Source of the DNA: CALBPI01 sp038531945 | GTDB taxonomy: Bacteria; Pseudomonadota; Gammaproteobacteria; Steroidobacterales; Woeseiaceae | NCBI GenBank assembly: GCA_038531945.1 | Contig: JBCBBH010000005.1 | Location: 62,001-126,000, forward strand | Direction of reading: 5' to 3' | DNA: 64,000 nt | Shown here: positions 17,758-25,913 of the stretch, one piece after another | Layout of the letters: every line of letters starts with the position of its first letter | Numbering within the stretch: position 1 is the first letter of the stretch | Notes under the pieces: model-generated | What the model was told of the DNA's origin: nothing | What the model saw: the letters and a program-made list of their open reading frames with translations, nothing else | Database searches by the model: none | Position numbers and translations under genes: made by a program

Positions 17758-18985
17758 TTTGCCCTGCGGTAGCGGAGTCAATCGAAACGTCAGCTCTCTT
17801 GGCGTACTCTTTTTTTTCCTCTCTCTGGTCTGCAGCCTTTTCGCAATCCGCGGTGTCGCCGCGTCAGAAGCGACGTCAGATGTCGTGCCGCTGACGCTGG
17901 TTGGCGACCACGTCTTCATCAATGTCGAGATCGGCGCCTCCGGTCCGTTAGCGTTTATTTTTGATACTGGTGCTGAAACCACGGTTGTCAACAGCTCGAT
18001 CAGTGCGCGTCTCGGGTTGACCAGCGACCGTCGCGAGTCGGTCAGCGGTGCCGGTCAGAGTTTCGAGGTCGCAGCGATCCGAGACGTCCCCTTAAAAGTC
18101 GGTGAGACCGCACTCGGAGAATTCACAGTCCAGAGCGCAGACTTGTCGCATCTGGAGCGTTCATTCGGAGCGCGTATAGATGGAATCATCGGATTTCACT
18201 TGCTGAGAAAGCGCGTGATTGAGATCAATTACGACGAGTCGGCCATCAAGATTTATCCGCCAGGTTTTGAATACGGTGGTCCCGGAAAGCAGATCCGACT
18301 CAAACGTCGAAAGCTGGTCAGTATGGTACTGACGATGCACCTGGATGACGGCGATCCAGTCGAAGACAGGATGGTCCTGGATACCGGCGCAGGCATTGCG
18401 ATGGGTCTGAGCACGCCGTTCGTGAACAAGCAGGATTTGGTTTCCCGATTGGCTGCCGACTATTCGACGGAGTCGCTGGGGTATTCGGAAAAAGCCTCGA
18501 CCATTTGGCGTACGCGACTGCCGCTTCTCGAATTCGAAGGCTTCAAGTTCAAGAATGTGCCGGTCAGTTTGTATCAGGTGCAAGACGGGTTTTTCTCGGA
18601 GCGAAAACACGCCGGTGTGCTCGGCAACTCCGTGTTGAAGCGATTCAATATCGTGTTCGATTATGCACGACGTCGAAGCTGGTGGATGCTCAACGACCGT
18701 TTTGACGGCGTGCCGTTTACGATCAATTGCTCCGGTTTGTCGCTCGCCACCGATCACTCGCTGGAGCGAGTGCTGGTCGACCGCGTCAAGGCAGGCTCGC
18801 CTGCCGATGCGGCAGGCTTGGTAGTCGGTGACGAAGTACTTGCAGTCGACGATATCATGACGGGTGCAGTGCCTTTGCATGTGCTGGAGTCACGGTTCGA
18901 TAGAGACGGCGAGCGTATCCAGATTCGTTTTCTCAGAGACGGCGAGCAGCGCGATGTTGTGCTGCAGCTCGTTGCGCCGTACTGA
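17741..18985 (+). CDS. Two-site retropepsin-like aspartyl protease with C-terminal PDZ domain
   Basis: 414 residues. A hydrophobic N-terminal segment at about 20-40 is a signal peptide or anchor. Two aspartyl-protease lobes follow, with 'FIFDTGAETTVVNSSIS' (Asp75) and 'MVLDTGAGIAMGLS' (Asp214). A PDZ domain with 'AGSPADAAGLVVGDEVLAVD' lies at about 330-410. The two DTGs could form one active site within the chain, as in pepsin. It likely acts in the periplasm, the PDZ domain binding peptide ends. It overlaps the upstream lipoprotein gene by 17 bases, which suggests coupled translation; the lipoprotein could be partner or substrate. Confidence 0.88.
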   Translation: MHAASSLPCGSGVNRNVSSLGVLFFFLSLVCSLFAIRGVAASEATSDVVPLTLVGDHVFINVEIGASGPLAFIFDTGAETTVVNSSISARLGLTSDRRESVSGAGQSFEVAAIRDVPLKVGETALGEFTVQSADLSHLERSFGARIDGIIGFHLLRKRVIEINYDESAIKIYPPGFEYGGPGKQIRLKRRKLVSMVLTMHLDDGDPVEDRMVLDTGAGIAMGLSTPFVNKQDLVSRLAADYSTESLGYSEKASTIWRTRLPLLEFEGFKFKNVPVSLYQVQDGFFSERKHAGVLGNSVLKRFNIVFDYARRRSWWMLNDRFDGVPFTINCSGLSLATDHSLERVLVDRVKAGSPADAAGLVVGDEVLAVDDIMTGAVPLHVLESRFDRDGERIQIRFLRDGEQRDVVLQLVAPY

Positions 18986-18997
18986 GCTGTGTCGGAA

Positions 18998-20881
18998 TCA
19001 CCAGCGGTGGCTGTAGGCCATCGAAACGGTGTTCCCGAAGTCTCTTTCGGCGAGTAACGACAATTCGTCGGTGCGAGACATACTGAAGCGGAGTTTCAGC
19101 GTGACTCTCTCTCGACTGCGGTCCCGATCGGGTGCGTACACCCAGCCAGCGGTGACCTCACCGGCCAAACGCCAGTGTGGTGCGAACGACAGCGAAGCCT
19201 CAGGTCCGATCTCGACGGCTGCATCGCGGCTCGAGAGTCGTCCGAAGCCGCCCCAAATCAATTTCCAGTTATTGTCCAGCGCGCTCGCCCATCCCCAGAA
19301 TGCTTCGCCGTAAGCCTCGAGACAGCTCGAGCATGTGCTGCGTGCTCGCTCGAGGCCGGTTGAAACTCGCCAGGAGGTTGCGCTTTCTTCCGGCAGTCGG
19401 AATACAGGCGCATTCAATTTTCGTGCTTCGACGGCGACCAGGCGGTCGAGAAAAATTCTGTCTGAAGAAACACCGAATGTCAGATCGGCAACGATTAGCG
19501 ACGATTGCTCCAGCGAGTTGTTGCCGATTTCCCGTTTTCTGAATGCGGCAGTGCCGAGCTGAAGGTACTCGCCAACAACCTCGCTATACCCGACTCCGGC
19601 ATCGAACGCGGACGGAGGGCTGAAAAGCGCCGGCGACTGGCGTAATGGTGGTTCGCTGCGAACTGGTGATCCTGGCGGAAGTCTGAGGCGACGGCCGATG
19701 ATCTCACGACGACGCTCGCGAATTTCTGGAGCTTCGGTTTCTTCGAGGGGTGCCAGCGAGTAGTTCAGATAATCGATAGCGGTTGAAAGGCGTTGCGGTT
19801 CGCCTTCGAAGTTCTCGGCAGCGTCAGTCGGCGGGCCCAAGGGTTTTGATACATCGATCATCTCGAACACACGCGCCCGATCCGACGGGGGAAGCGCCGC
19901 CAGGGAATACCGCAGGGTCGCCTCGGATGAAGGTACGTAGGTGATGCGTTCGATCAGTCCCGGCTCCCGGCCTTCGTCGAGTCTGTGAAGGTCGTGAAAC
20001 AGAGAGACCGGTGCGTACCAGGTGGAAACGGTTTGCATGAAATCGTCTTCGAGCACGAGCTCCAGCAATTCGGCGAGTCGATAGCTGCAGTTCTCTTCTA
20101 GGAAGTAGTAAGTGAACTTCTTCCCGGTGATCTCCCAAAGGTGATAGACGAGCAGCCGTTCCTGATAGGGCGTCAACGCCAGATCGTACTCCCACCGATC
20201 GCGAAACTCGATTCGGCTGTAGGTCTGGTCGTGCGCAAAAAAAGTGCTGTCGGAGAAGCCAGCAAAATACCCGCCGAACAGGCCGCGAATGACATAGACG
20301 ATCGCGGGCTCTTGCGGTGGCACTTGCGCGCCAAAGTTGACGCTGAGGTCGAGTAGCGAGCTGTCGCGGGTGTTCACCCCATTGTTCAGGCGCAAGAGGC
20401 TATGACCAAAAGTGGAGGCGGGATTGCCGTAGTAGCCCGAAATCAAGATCAGCGATATACCGGACAATTCGTCGAAGGCCGCCCACTGATTTAACCGCGT
20501 GCAGTGGCTGAAGTCGCGCCAAATCGGTTTTTCCAATTGGAACGATAGCCAGTACAGGCGTGCCGGGAATTGGCAGCGCGTCTCCATTACCGTGTCGTCA
20601 GACGCGCTTTCCATCAACTCTACGAGTTGCGCAAGTTCGTCGAATGCTGTGCTGTCGGGCGAACCGGCAACAAAAAACTCGGGTGTGTGAATCGCGCTGG
20701 TTCGGTCGCGTTGTTTATCCGCCTTGAGAAGTCGCAGCCAAGTCGGATGCTGAGATAGCTCAGTCAAAGCGTCGGACGGATCAGCCCAAAGACTCGGGCA
20801 GACGAGAGCGCCGCACAGCAACACGAAGGTGAAAAAAAACCGCCCGGCTAGGCGCCGAGCGGTCTGCTTTTTAAACAGCAT
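18998..20881 (-). CDS. DUF4105 domain-containing outer-envelope protein
   Basis: 627 residues. The signal peptide begins 'MLFKKQTARRLAGRFFFTF'. The DUF4105 core has 'GYYGNPASTFGHSLLRLN' and 'YYFLEENCSYRLAELLEL', whose His and Cys hint at a papain-like/LRAT-type fold. The C-terminal third is beta-rich and ends in 'VSMAYSHRW', like an outer-membrane beta-barrel. The family function is unknown. It follows the DUF3015 gene by 14 bases, a pairing seen in other gammaproteobacteria. A perfect intrinsic terminator lies within codons 7-17. No later start would keep the signal peptide, so the terminator is truly intragenic. Confidence 0.88.
   Translation of the reverse strand: MLFKKQTARRLAGRFFFTFVLLCGALVCPSLWADPSDALTELSQHPTWLRLLKADKQRDRTSAIHTPEFFVAGSPDSTAFDELAQLVELMESASDDTVMETRCQFPARLYWLSFQLEKPIWRDFSHCTRLNQWAAFDELSGISLILISGYYGNPASTFGHSLLRLNNGVNTRDSSLLDLSVNFGAQVPPQEPAIVYVIRGLFGGYFAGFSDSTFFAHDQTYSRIEFRDRWEYDLALTPYQERLLVYHLWEITGKKFTYYFLEENCSYRLAELLELVLEDDFMQTVSTWYAPVSLFHDLHRLDEGREPGLIERITYVPSSEATLRYSLAALPPSDRARVFEMIDVSKPLGPPTDAAENFEGEPQRLSTAIDYLNYSLAPLEETEAPEIRERRREIIGRRLRLPPGSPVRSEPPLRQSPALFSPPSAFDAGVGYSEVVGEYLQLGTAAFRKREIGNNSLEQSSLIVADLTFGVSSDRIFLDRLVAVEARKLNAPVFRLPEESATSWRVSTGLERARSTCSSCLEAYGEAFWGWASALDNNWKLIWGGFGRLSSRDAAVEIGPEASLSFAPHWRLAGEVTAGWVYAPDRDRSRERVTLKLRFSMSRTDELSLLAERDFGNTVSMAYSHRW
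20832..20863 (-). terminator. Intrinsic terminator inside the DUF4105 signal-peptide codons
   Basis: On the minus strand a 10-bp stem with one mismatch (20863-20854 with 20848-20839) and a 5-nt loop is followed by eight T (20839-20832). It lies 33-64 bases after the DUF3015 stop codon but inside the next open reading frame. It could limit DUF4105 expression relative to DUF3015, relieved when ribosomes translate the start. Confidence 0.8.
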
Positions 20882-20895
20882 TGAGCCTCTGTCTG

Positions 20896-21357
20896 TTAGA
20901 TAGCGGCCTGTACGATGCTGTAAAGACGAGCGGCTTTCTCTTCCCGCTCCAGGTCAGCGAAGCCCTCGCTTTCGATCAGGCTCGCATACGCGGGCCGAAG
21001 TGCAGCTACGAAGTCTTCAGTTGACTCGACCTCGAGTACTGTCACAAGCGTGTCGAGATGTTCGCCTTCGCCATTCGCGATATCGCGCTCAAGCTCAGGG
21101 TAGGTGCGGTAGATCAAAGCAGCGCTTTTCTCTTTACCACCGTTGCAGCTTTCCGGAGAAGATGCGTTTGAGCTGATCGCTGTTGTACCAAGGTCCCAGG
21201 TTACGTTCGTCACGGCGGCTACCGCGTCGTTAGTGGGTGCAATCATCGCACCGAGTCCGCATTCCGTATAAATGTCCGCAAACTCCCGCGCGTCAGCGGA
21301 AGGGGCAGCTGCCAGTGCCGAGCACGCGGCTCCTACCAGGATGAGCTTCTTATTCAT
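20896..21357 (-). CDS. DUF3015 family secreted protein
   Basis: 153 residues with a signal peptide ('MNKKLILVGAACSALAAAPS', cleaved near 'ADA'). The family core 'CGLGAMIAP' and 'VTNVTWDLGTTAISSN' is followed by 'SPESCNGG'. Two cysteines probably pair. DUF3015 proteins are small periplasmic proteins of unknown role, commonly next to DUF4105 genes. The gene is first of a two-gene unit, separated from DUF4105 by a terminator that lies inside the latter. Confidence 0.9.
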   Translation of the reverse strand: MNKKLILVGAACSALAAAPSADAREFADIYTECGLGAMIAPTNDAVAAVTNVTWDLGTTAISSNASSPESCNGGKEKSAALIYRTYPELERDIANGEGEHLDTLVTVLEVESTEDFVAALRPAYASLIESEGFADLEREEKAARLYSIVQAAI

Positions 21358-21461
21358 TTGAACTCCAAGTCATTATGAATTTTCACGAGGTCCCTCCTCG
21401 TATGTTGGAGGCTATCACAGGATGATCCAGAAACGGAAAGGCACCGTTAGCAGGACACAAA

Positions 21462-21650
21462 ACCGGGTGAACGACCACCCGGTCGCTGTCGCGGCTCCAT
21501 GGTCGACCCTGCGGAAACACTGATCAGCGTGAGTAGATGGGGGAAAGATCAACGAATCTTTGTTCGTTGGTGAGCAATTTCGGGACTCGAAGACAATCGG
21601 GCGGGTGTTCTGATAGCCTTTCAAACTAAATCCGGAACAACACCGGATTT
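21462..21650. repeat. Three perfect hairpins in a gene-poor region
   Basis: In the roughly 390 bases without a gene between 21358 and 21746 there are three inverted repeats. They are 8 bp at 21462-21469/21476-21483, 7 bp at 21550-21556/21563-21569 and 8 bp at 21628-21635/21643-21650, each with a 6-7-nt loop. They are about 80 bp apart. None has a proper T-run. They may belong to a small RNA or be leftovers of the decayed MOSC locus. Confidence 0.5.
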
Positions 21651-21746
21651 CCTTCGTCGAGAGGCACTGCAGCGGCACTCTGGCCGTCACGCTCGACGCA
21701 AGGCCCATACGATCAAGGGTGCCTCTGATTTCGGAGGTGCTTTGAC

Positions 21747-21974
21747 GTGCAGGATGATAGTGGCAAGCAGATCATTGGTCGTGTGGTCGGACTGTGGCGA
21801 TACCCGGTGAAATCGATGGCACTCGAATCACACACAGAAGCGAACGCTCCATGGTCTGGGCTCGCGGGTGCTCGGCGTTGGGCGTTCATACGCAAACCGT
21901 TGCAAGCTTGGGTGCGCTTGTTGGCCGGCCGGTACGTTGATGGCAGCTCGCTAACGCGTTTTACGTCGCGCTGA
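21747..21974 (+). pseudogene. Truncated MOSC-domain protein (N-terminal remnant)
   Basis: A GTG start with 'cggagg' upstream opens a frame whose residues 11-22 and 40-48, 'GRVVGLWRYPVK' and 'GLAGARRWA', match the N-terminal beta-barrel domain of MOSC proteins (molybdenum cofactor-related sulfur carriers). Intact proteins are about 230-280 residues; this one stops after 75, and after residue 50 the family pattern is lost. Its end overlaps the convergent lipoprotein gene. I read it as a remnant left by a deletion. Confidence 0.72.
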
Positions 21975-23013
21975 ATCGACTGTAAACAAATCGTAAGCCG
22001 TATTGCGAATCGCTTTGGGGGTCTGCAGATCGCACGTCGTGTATTTCCGATACGGGCAACTGTTCCTGCAGTTGTCTCAGCAGTCGCTTGTTGGCGTAGG
22101 AATGCGGCGAGGCAGGATCGTTACCTTGATCTTCGATGAATTTCTGTAGCACTCGTGGTTGTGTTTCATCAGCCATGGCAAGCTCGATGAGCTTGGCTCG
22201 ATATTCAAGTTCCCACGGCGTGATATCGGCGTAAGCTTCGAGATCAAGAAAGTGCTGCGTTTCGTGTGCGAGAAACGTGACCTTGAACTCCTCGCTCTCA
22301 AGATCGTCGTATGCTGGAACGACAGCGAACAGTGTTCGATCCGCGACCCAACCTCCGGCACCTCGGGCATCGCATGTCGCAAACCGTCCCCAGCCAGCAA
22401 TCAGAAAGTTGTCGAGGAACGCCACGCGGGTCGTGTAGACGCCATGCGGCATCTCGACCGTGATGGATTGTCGATCTTCTTGCCGCCAGATCATCAGCTC
22501 GCGCAACACACCGGTTTGCCCAAGCAGCGTGTACAGCCCATCCGCACGCAGTGCTTCGCGCAGCGTATTCTCGATCTGGACGGTGTCGGATTCTGGCGAT
22601 AGACCGATGATGGTCCGAAGTCGACGTTCCAGCTCCTGCGTGTGCGCTTGACGGTTCTCCGGTTCGAGCAATGCGCTGCGCCAGTAACGCGTGTAGGCCT
22701 CAATGACCCGGGCCGCCAAAGACTCGTGTTCCATCTGAGGATCATCGACCACGCCAGATGTATCGAAGCGCTGCAGCATGCAGCTTTGGTATTCACGCTC
22801 GCGTTGGTTCAGATCCGACGGATCGATCGTATGCAGTCGCGCAAGAGCAGTCCGCGCGTCGCCCTGGAGTCCGGCGCCGATCGCTTCGGAAATGATCTCC
22901 GAAGCCGCGACGGCGTTTGAATCGCTAGATTCGATCAGTCTATCGACACTGGGGTCTTGCGTTTGTGGACACCCAACAACAAAGAGAACCAAGCAACAAA
23001 TCAGCGATCGCAC
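21961..23013 (-). CDS. Lipoprotein with HExxH metallopeptidase motif
   Basis: 350 residues. The signal 'MRSLICCLVLFVVGC' has the lipobox VVGC. A helical region (about 30-170) is followed by a protease-like domain containing 'FLAHETQHFLDLEAY'. HETQH is a zincin HExxH motif, and downstream 'ELEYRAKLIEL' offers a possible third-ligand glutamate. It is therefore probably a zinc peptidase facing the periplasm, though the family is not recognised and activity is unproved. Its 3' end overlaps the MOSC remnant. The start is the ATG that opens the lipoprotein signal. Confidence 0.75.
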   Translation of the reverse strand: MRSLICCLVLFVVGCPQTQDPSVDRLIESSDSNAVAASEIISEAIGAGLQGDARTALARLHTIDPSDLNQREREYQSCMLQRFDTSGVVDDPQMEHESLAARVIEAYTRYWRSALLEPENRQAHTQELERRLRTIIGLSPESDTVQIENTLREALRADGLYTLLGQTGVLRELMIWRQEDRQSITVEMPHGVYTTRVAFLDNFLIAGWGRFATCDARGAGGWVADRTLFAVVPAYDDLESEEFKVTFLAHETQHFLDLEAYADITPWELEYRAKLIELAMADETQPRVLQKFIEDQGNDPASPHSYANKRLLRQLQEQLPVSEIHDVRSADPQSDSQYGLRFVYSRFSAT

Positions 23014-23049
23014 GCAGTTTTCCCCCGGAGACGTAACAGGGACTGAGTG

Positions 23050-23790
23050 TTACGCGCGCCGAGGTTTCGTGTCTTGAAGATTTTTGACCTTCCGCCAATA
23101 GTTGGGTGGAGCACCGGTAAGTGCGCGAATCGCGCGTGTGAAATGTGCTTGATCTGAAAAATGCAATTGCGTCGCGATGTCGGACAATGTGGTCTCGGTT
23201 TCCACCAGTCTCTGGTAGGCCTGCAGTGTCCGTGCGGTCGCACGATACTCGGCCGGCGACACACCGAACGCCTGTCGAAACGCACGGCTTATCGTTGACG
23301 CTGCGAGGCCCAGCGAACGGGCCCAGTAACCGATCGCCTTTTCTGGATGCTCTCGAATGTACTGCGCGAGCATCTCCGGCCAATCGGAAAACTCGAGTGG
23401 TCTTGGCTTAAACGAATCGAGCAGCGCGGCCTTCGCAGCCGCGGGATCTTCGCTCGATAATTTGGCTATCTGGTCGAGGTCGTGCGTAAAGCCTACGTGG
23501 GTATTCGGCAGGCTGTCTTGCAGCTCGAAATTGAGCGTTTTGACGTCTCCTCGCCTGCCTATCCAATCCGCATGCTACGCATACGCACCGTGCACAAGCA
23601 CATCGCCGGGCCTGACCTTGAAGCGACCATGATCACCGGCTTCGGTGTACTCGCCGCGGAGCACCAAAGTGATGTAAGCGTTGGCATGCTGATGGCGCGG
23701 TAGCATGGTGCCGGCCGGCAGCTGTTCGGCGATGGTAGTCACAGAGAATGAGGTCGAACCGCCTTGAAGCGAAACTCGCTTCGACCCTAT
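23050..23790 (-). pseudogene. AraC-family regulator interrupted by an in-frame TAG
   Basis: Reading the minus strand from 23790, one frame encodes an AraC-type cupin domain with 'LPRHQHANAYITLVLRGEY' and 'RPGDVLVHGAYA'. It then meets TAG (23577-23575) and continues without a shift as 'HADWIGRRGDVKTLNFEL' into a typical AraC double helix-turn-helix ('ASTISRAFRQAFGVSPAEYR' ... 'FSDQAHFTRAIRALTG'). A single nonsense codon splits an otherwise intact gene. No ATG is found at the expected start; a GTG at 23742 is possible. It is either recently inactivated or a base-call error; the second half alone (ATG at 23373) keeps the DNA-binding domain. Confidence 0.85.
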
Positions 23791-23806
23791 TCAGCAAATT
23801 CAGCAG

Positions 23807-24568
23807 TCAATCGTCGACTTGCACGATGCCGGCGACATTCTTGTGCCGAATGCTACCGCTGGAGTCACTCGCCACCGTGAAGTCGCCGCCGACATCTTTG
23901 GCGGTGATACTGCCGGATCCATCACGGCCAACATAGACATCACTCATGATTTGGGATGCGGTGATGGAGCCAGAGCCATCCTCGCCGATGCGTACGCTGC
24001 CGGCCCGGACGATGGTGATGCTGCCACTACCGTCGTCAACGATGTTGACTGCGCCAGGCACATCCTGCACCTGTATCGATCCGGAGCCATCTTTGATCTC
24101 GACCGACGCTACGCTGGAGACTGCCATCGATCCACTCGTATCAGCGATCTGAATGGGGTAGCTGTTCGGGATTCGTACCTCGAGATCCAGCCGGGCATAG
24201 CTGTTTCCGAGGAAGGATTTGGACGGCTCCGGGATCTCGGTGCGCAAGATCAGCTTTGCACCGTTTCGGTCGGAAGTCACAGCGAATTGTGCGAGATTAT
24301 CCTCGTCGGTGGAGCATGCTCGACCGTCGACCTCAACAGACTCAAGGCCCGGTTGACCGATCACAATCAGCTTGCCCGCGCCGGCTTCGAGCGAAATCTC
24401 AGTAACTCCGTCCAGAGCGAACTGATCAGAGATGTCCAGTCTCTGCCGGCAATTGTCGTCCGCGCTCGCAGTGGTCGCGAGAACCGCGCCGGCAATAAGC
24501 GACAGCGCACCGCGAAACAAGGATGAATAAGTTGTGGTTTTTGCGTCTGCTACCTGTTTTTCGGTCAT
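23807..24568 (-). CDS. Secreted GSGSI-repeat protein, DUF4097/putative-adhesin-like
   Basis: 253 residues from the ATG at 24568, which has 'gggag' 8 bases upstream. A signal peptide ends near 'TTASA'. Residues about 50-140 are a beta-rich domain with two cysteines. From 143 come six repeats of 17-19 residues, each centred on D-x-SGS-[IM] (143-148, 160-165, 179-184, 197-202, 216-221, 235-240). They should stack as a right-handed beta-solenoid, as in DUF4097 'putative adhesin' proteins. A cell-surface or periplasmic structural role is likely. The AraC pseudogene lies 16 bases downstream on the same strand. Confidence 0.82.
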   Translation of the reverse strand: MTEKQVADAKTTTYSSLFRGALSLIAGAVLATTASADDNCRQRLDISDQFALDGVTEISLEAGAGKLIVIGQPGLESVEVDGRACSTDEDNLAQFAVTSDRNGAKLILRTEIPEPSKSFLGNSYARLDLEVRIPNSYPIQIADTSGSMAVSSVASVEIKDGSGSIQVQDVPGAVNIVDDGSGSITIVRAGSVRIGEDGSGSITASQIMSDVYVGRDGSGSITAKDVGGDFTVASDSSGSIRHKNVAGIVQVDD

Positions 24569-24735
24569 GATCAATGCTCCCAGCGCTATTGGTGTTTCGT
24601 TTTAGACGACGGAGTGGGCGTGACGGTTTAGATGAGCATACGAATTGGTGGGATAAGTGCCAGTTGATGCCGCAGTATGAGTATTCGGACGCGAAGCCCA
24701 AGAGTCGTCGCGCGATCAACTATTCGGGGAACTCA

Positions 24736-25317
24736 ATGACACCATATATCTTTAAGAAGTACCTGGTCCTGCTCTTGTCCACGTCCATGTCACTGTTATT
24801 GTCGGCAGCCGCCAGTGCCCAAGAGCTGAAGTGCCCGGCGCGGGCCTATGAGATGCGGTGCATGAGTCCGGTGCCGGTCGTAGTTACCACGTGGGTTCCA
24901 CACATCAAAAAAGGCGATTTCGACATTGCTTTCGACGCACTGCGCTTCGAGTATCACTTCGAGCGGGCGGGTAGGGAATCGGCAATCAGGCCAGGAACCT
25001 GCCGGTTTAAGAACCGCGTTGTTGATGGAGATGAGCCAACAGTCCTTATTGCTCAAAACACGTACTACAAACAAGATCCGATCCACCAGTACGCGTTCGA
25101 GGCAGTGAATGACTATCTATACGACTGTAACAAAGAGGTCGGCTGCGAGTTTACGGTCTGCGTCGAAAATCGACCTGGTGGAGAGTTGAACGAGGAAGAG
25201 AACGAGAATAATGTCCGCCGGAGGAGGCCGGTAGAAAGCCCGCCGCATGAAAGATACTTCAAAGTGTATTCAAGAGCCGGGGTGTTGATACGGCGTACGC
25301 CTGAGGATTCCGATTAG
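24736..25317 (+). CDS. Hypothetical secreted protein with disulfide-like cysteines
   Basis: 193 residues from the ATG at 24736, where a signal peptide starts ('MTPYIFKKYLVLLLSTSMS', cleaved after 'AAASA'). The mature part has cysteines in 'LKCPARAYEMRCMS', 'GTCRF', 'YDCNKEVGCEFTVC', suggesting two or three disulfides. A charged tail with 'EEENENN' and RRRR follows. No family is recognised. The frame runs upstream to 24574 but would bury the signal peptide. It is divergent from the GSGSI-repeat gene and may share its promoter region. Confidence 0.68.
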   Translation: MTPYIFKKYLVLLLSTSMSLLLSAAASAQELKCPARAYEMRCMSPVPVVVTTWVPHIKKGDFDIAFDALRFEYHFERAGRESAIRPGTCRFKNRVVDGDEPTVLIAQNTYYKQDPIHQYAFEAVNDYLYDCNKEVGCEFTVCVENRPGGELNEEENENNVRRRRPVESPPHERYFKVYSRAGVLIRRTPEDSD

Positions 25318-25433
25318 GCTTGCGGCAACTACAGCGGAGCGCCGACGCTTTGCGAAGCGTCTTCAAGGTTGGGTGGTAAGCAGGATGATCTTCGTCGGTC
25401 TGCGCGTTGTACTGGGGCGCGCTCTTGAATGAC

Positions 25434-25892
25434 ATGAATGATCGCATAGTGGTTTGGCGAGACGGTAAGTCTGTGGGCATTCCGTGGTTGCATGCTGTCT
25501 TTGGAAGCTTTAAGCAGGCATCAATTTTTGGTCCTCTTGTTTTCGTGGGATTGAGCAGGACAAACCTTTATAGAAACTATCCAACCGAAGTGAAACTTGG
25601 CGCAGTAGCAGCGGGTGTCGCCGCCTATATCGTCTGCTTCCTCGCGGCGCTGCGACCCGCAATCGAGATTGGAAGCGATTCCCTTCGGGTTAATCAATTC
25701 GGGCTTTGGTATACATCGATCAAGTGGAGCAGTATTTCAAGGATCACGATCCGGAATCTTGGACCACTGGGCTATTTCCTCGACGTTCGCAGTGAGCTTG
25801 GAACCAACAATCGCATGTTCGTATTCGTTGGATCAATTTCGACAGAGCAACTGAAGCGCTACGTTGGTCACTACAACGTGGAGGTCGACTAG
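25434..25892 (+). CDS. Hypothetical membrane protein with PH-like domain
   Basis: 152 residues. Two hydrophobic helices at about 35-50 and 60-80 are followed by a beta-rich end, 'IEIGSDSLRVNQFGLWYTSI' and 'WSSISRITI', like the small membrane-linked PH-like (bPH/YdbT-type) domains. The ATG at 25434 is the likely start; a TTG at 25407 is in frame. A 7-bp hairpin with a tetraloop (25344-25361) lies in the gap before it. The role is unknown. Confidence 0.55.
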   Translation: MNDRIVVWRDGKSVGIPWLHAVFGSFKQASIFGPLVFVGLSRTNLYRNYPTEVKLGAVAAGVAAYIVCFLAALRPAIEIGSDSLRVNQFGLWYTSIKWSSISRITIRNLGPLGYFLDVRSELGTNNRMFVFVGSISTEQLKRYVGHYNVEVD

Positions 25893-25913
25893 TTGTCGAT
25901 ATCGGCGTCTCGA

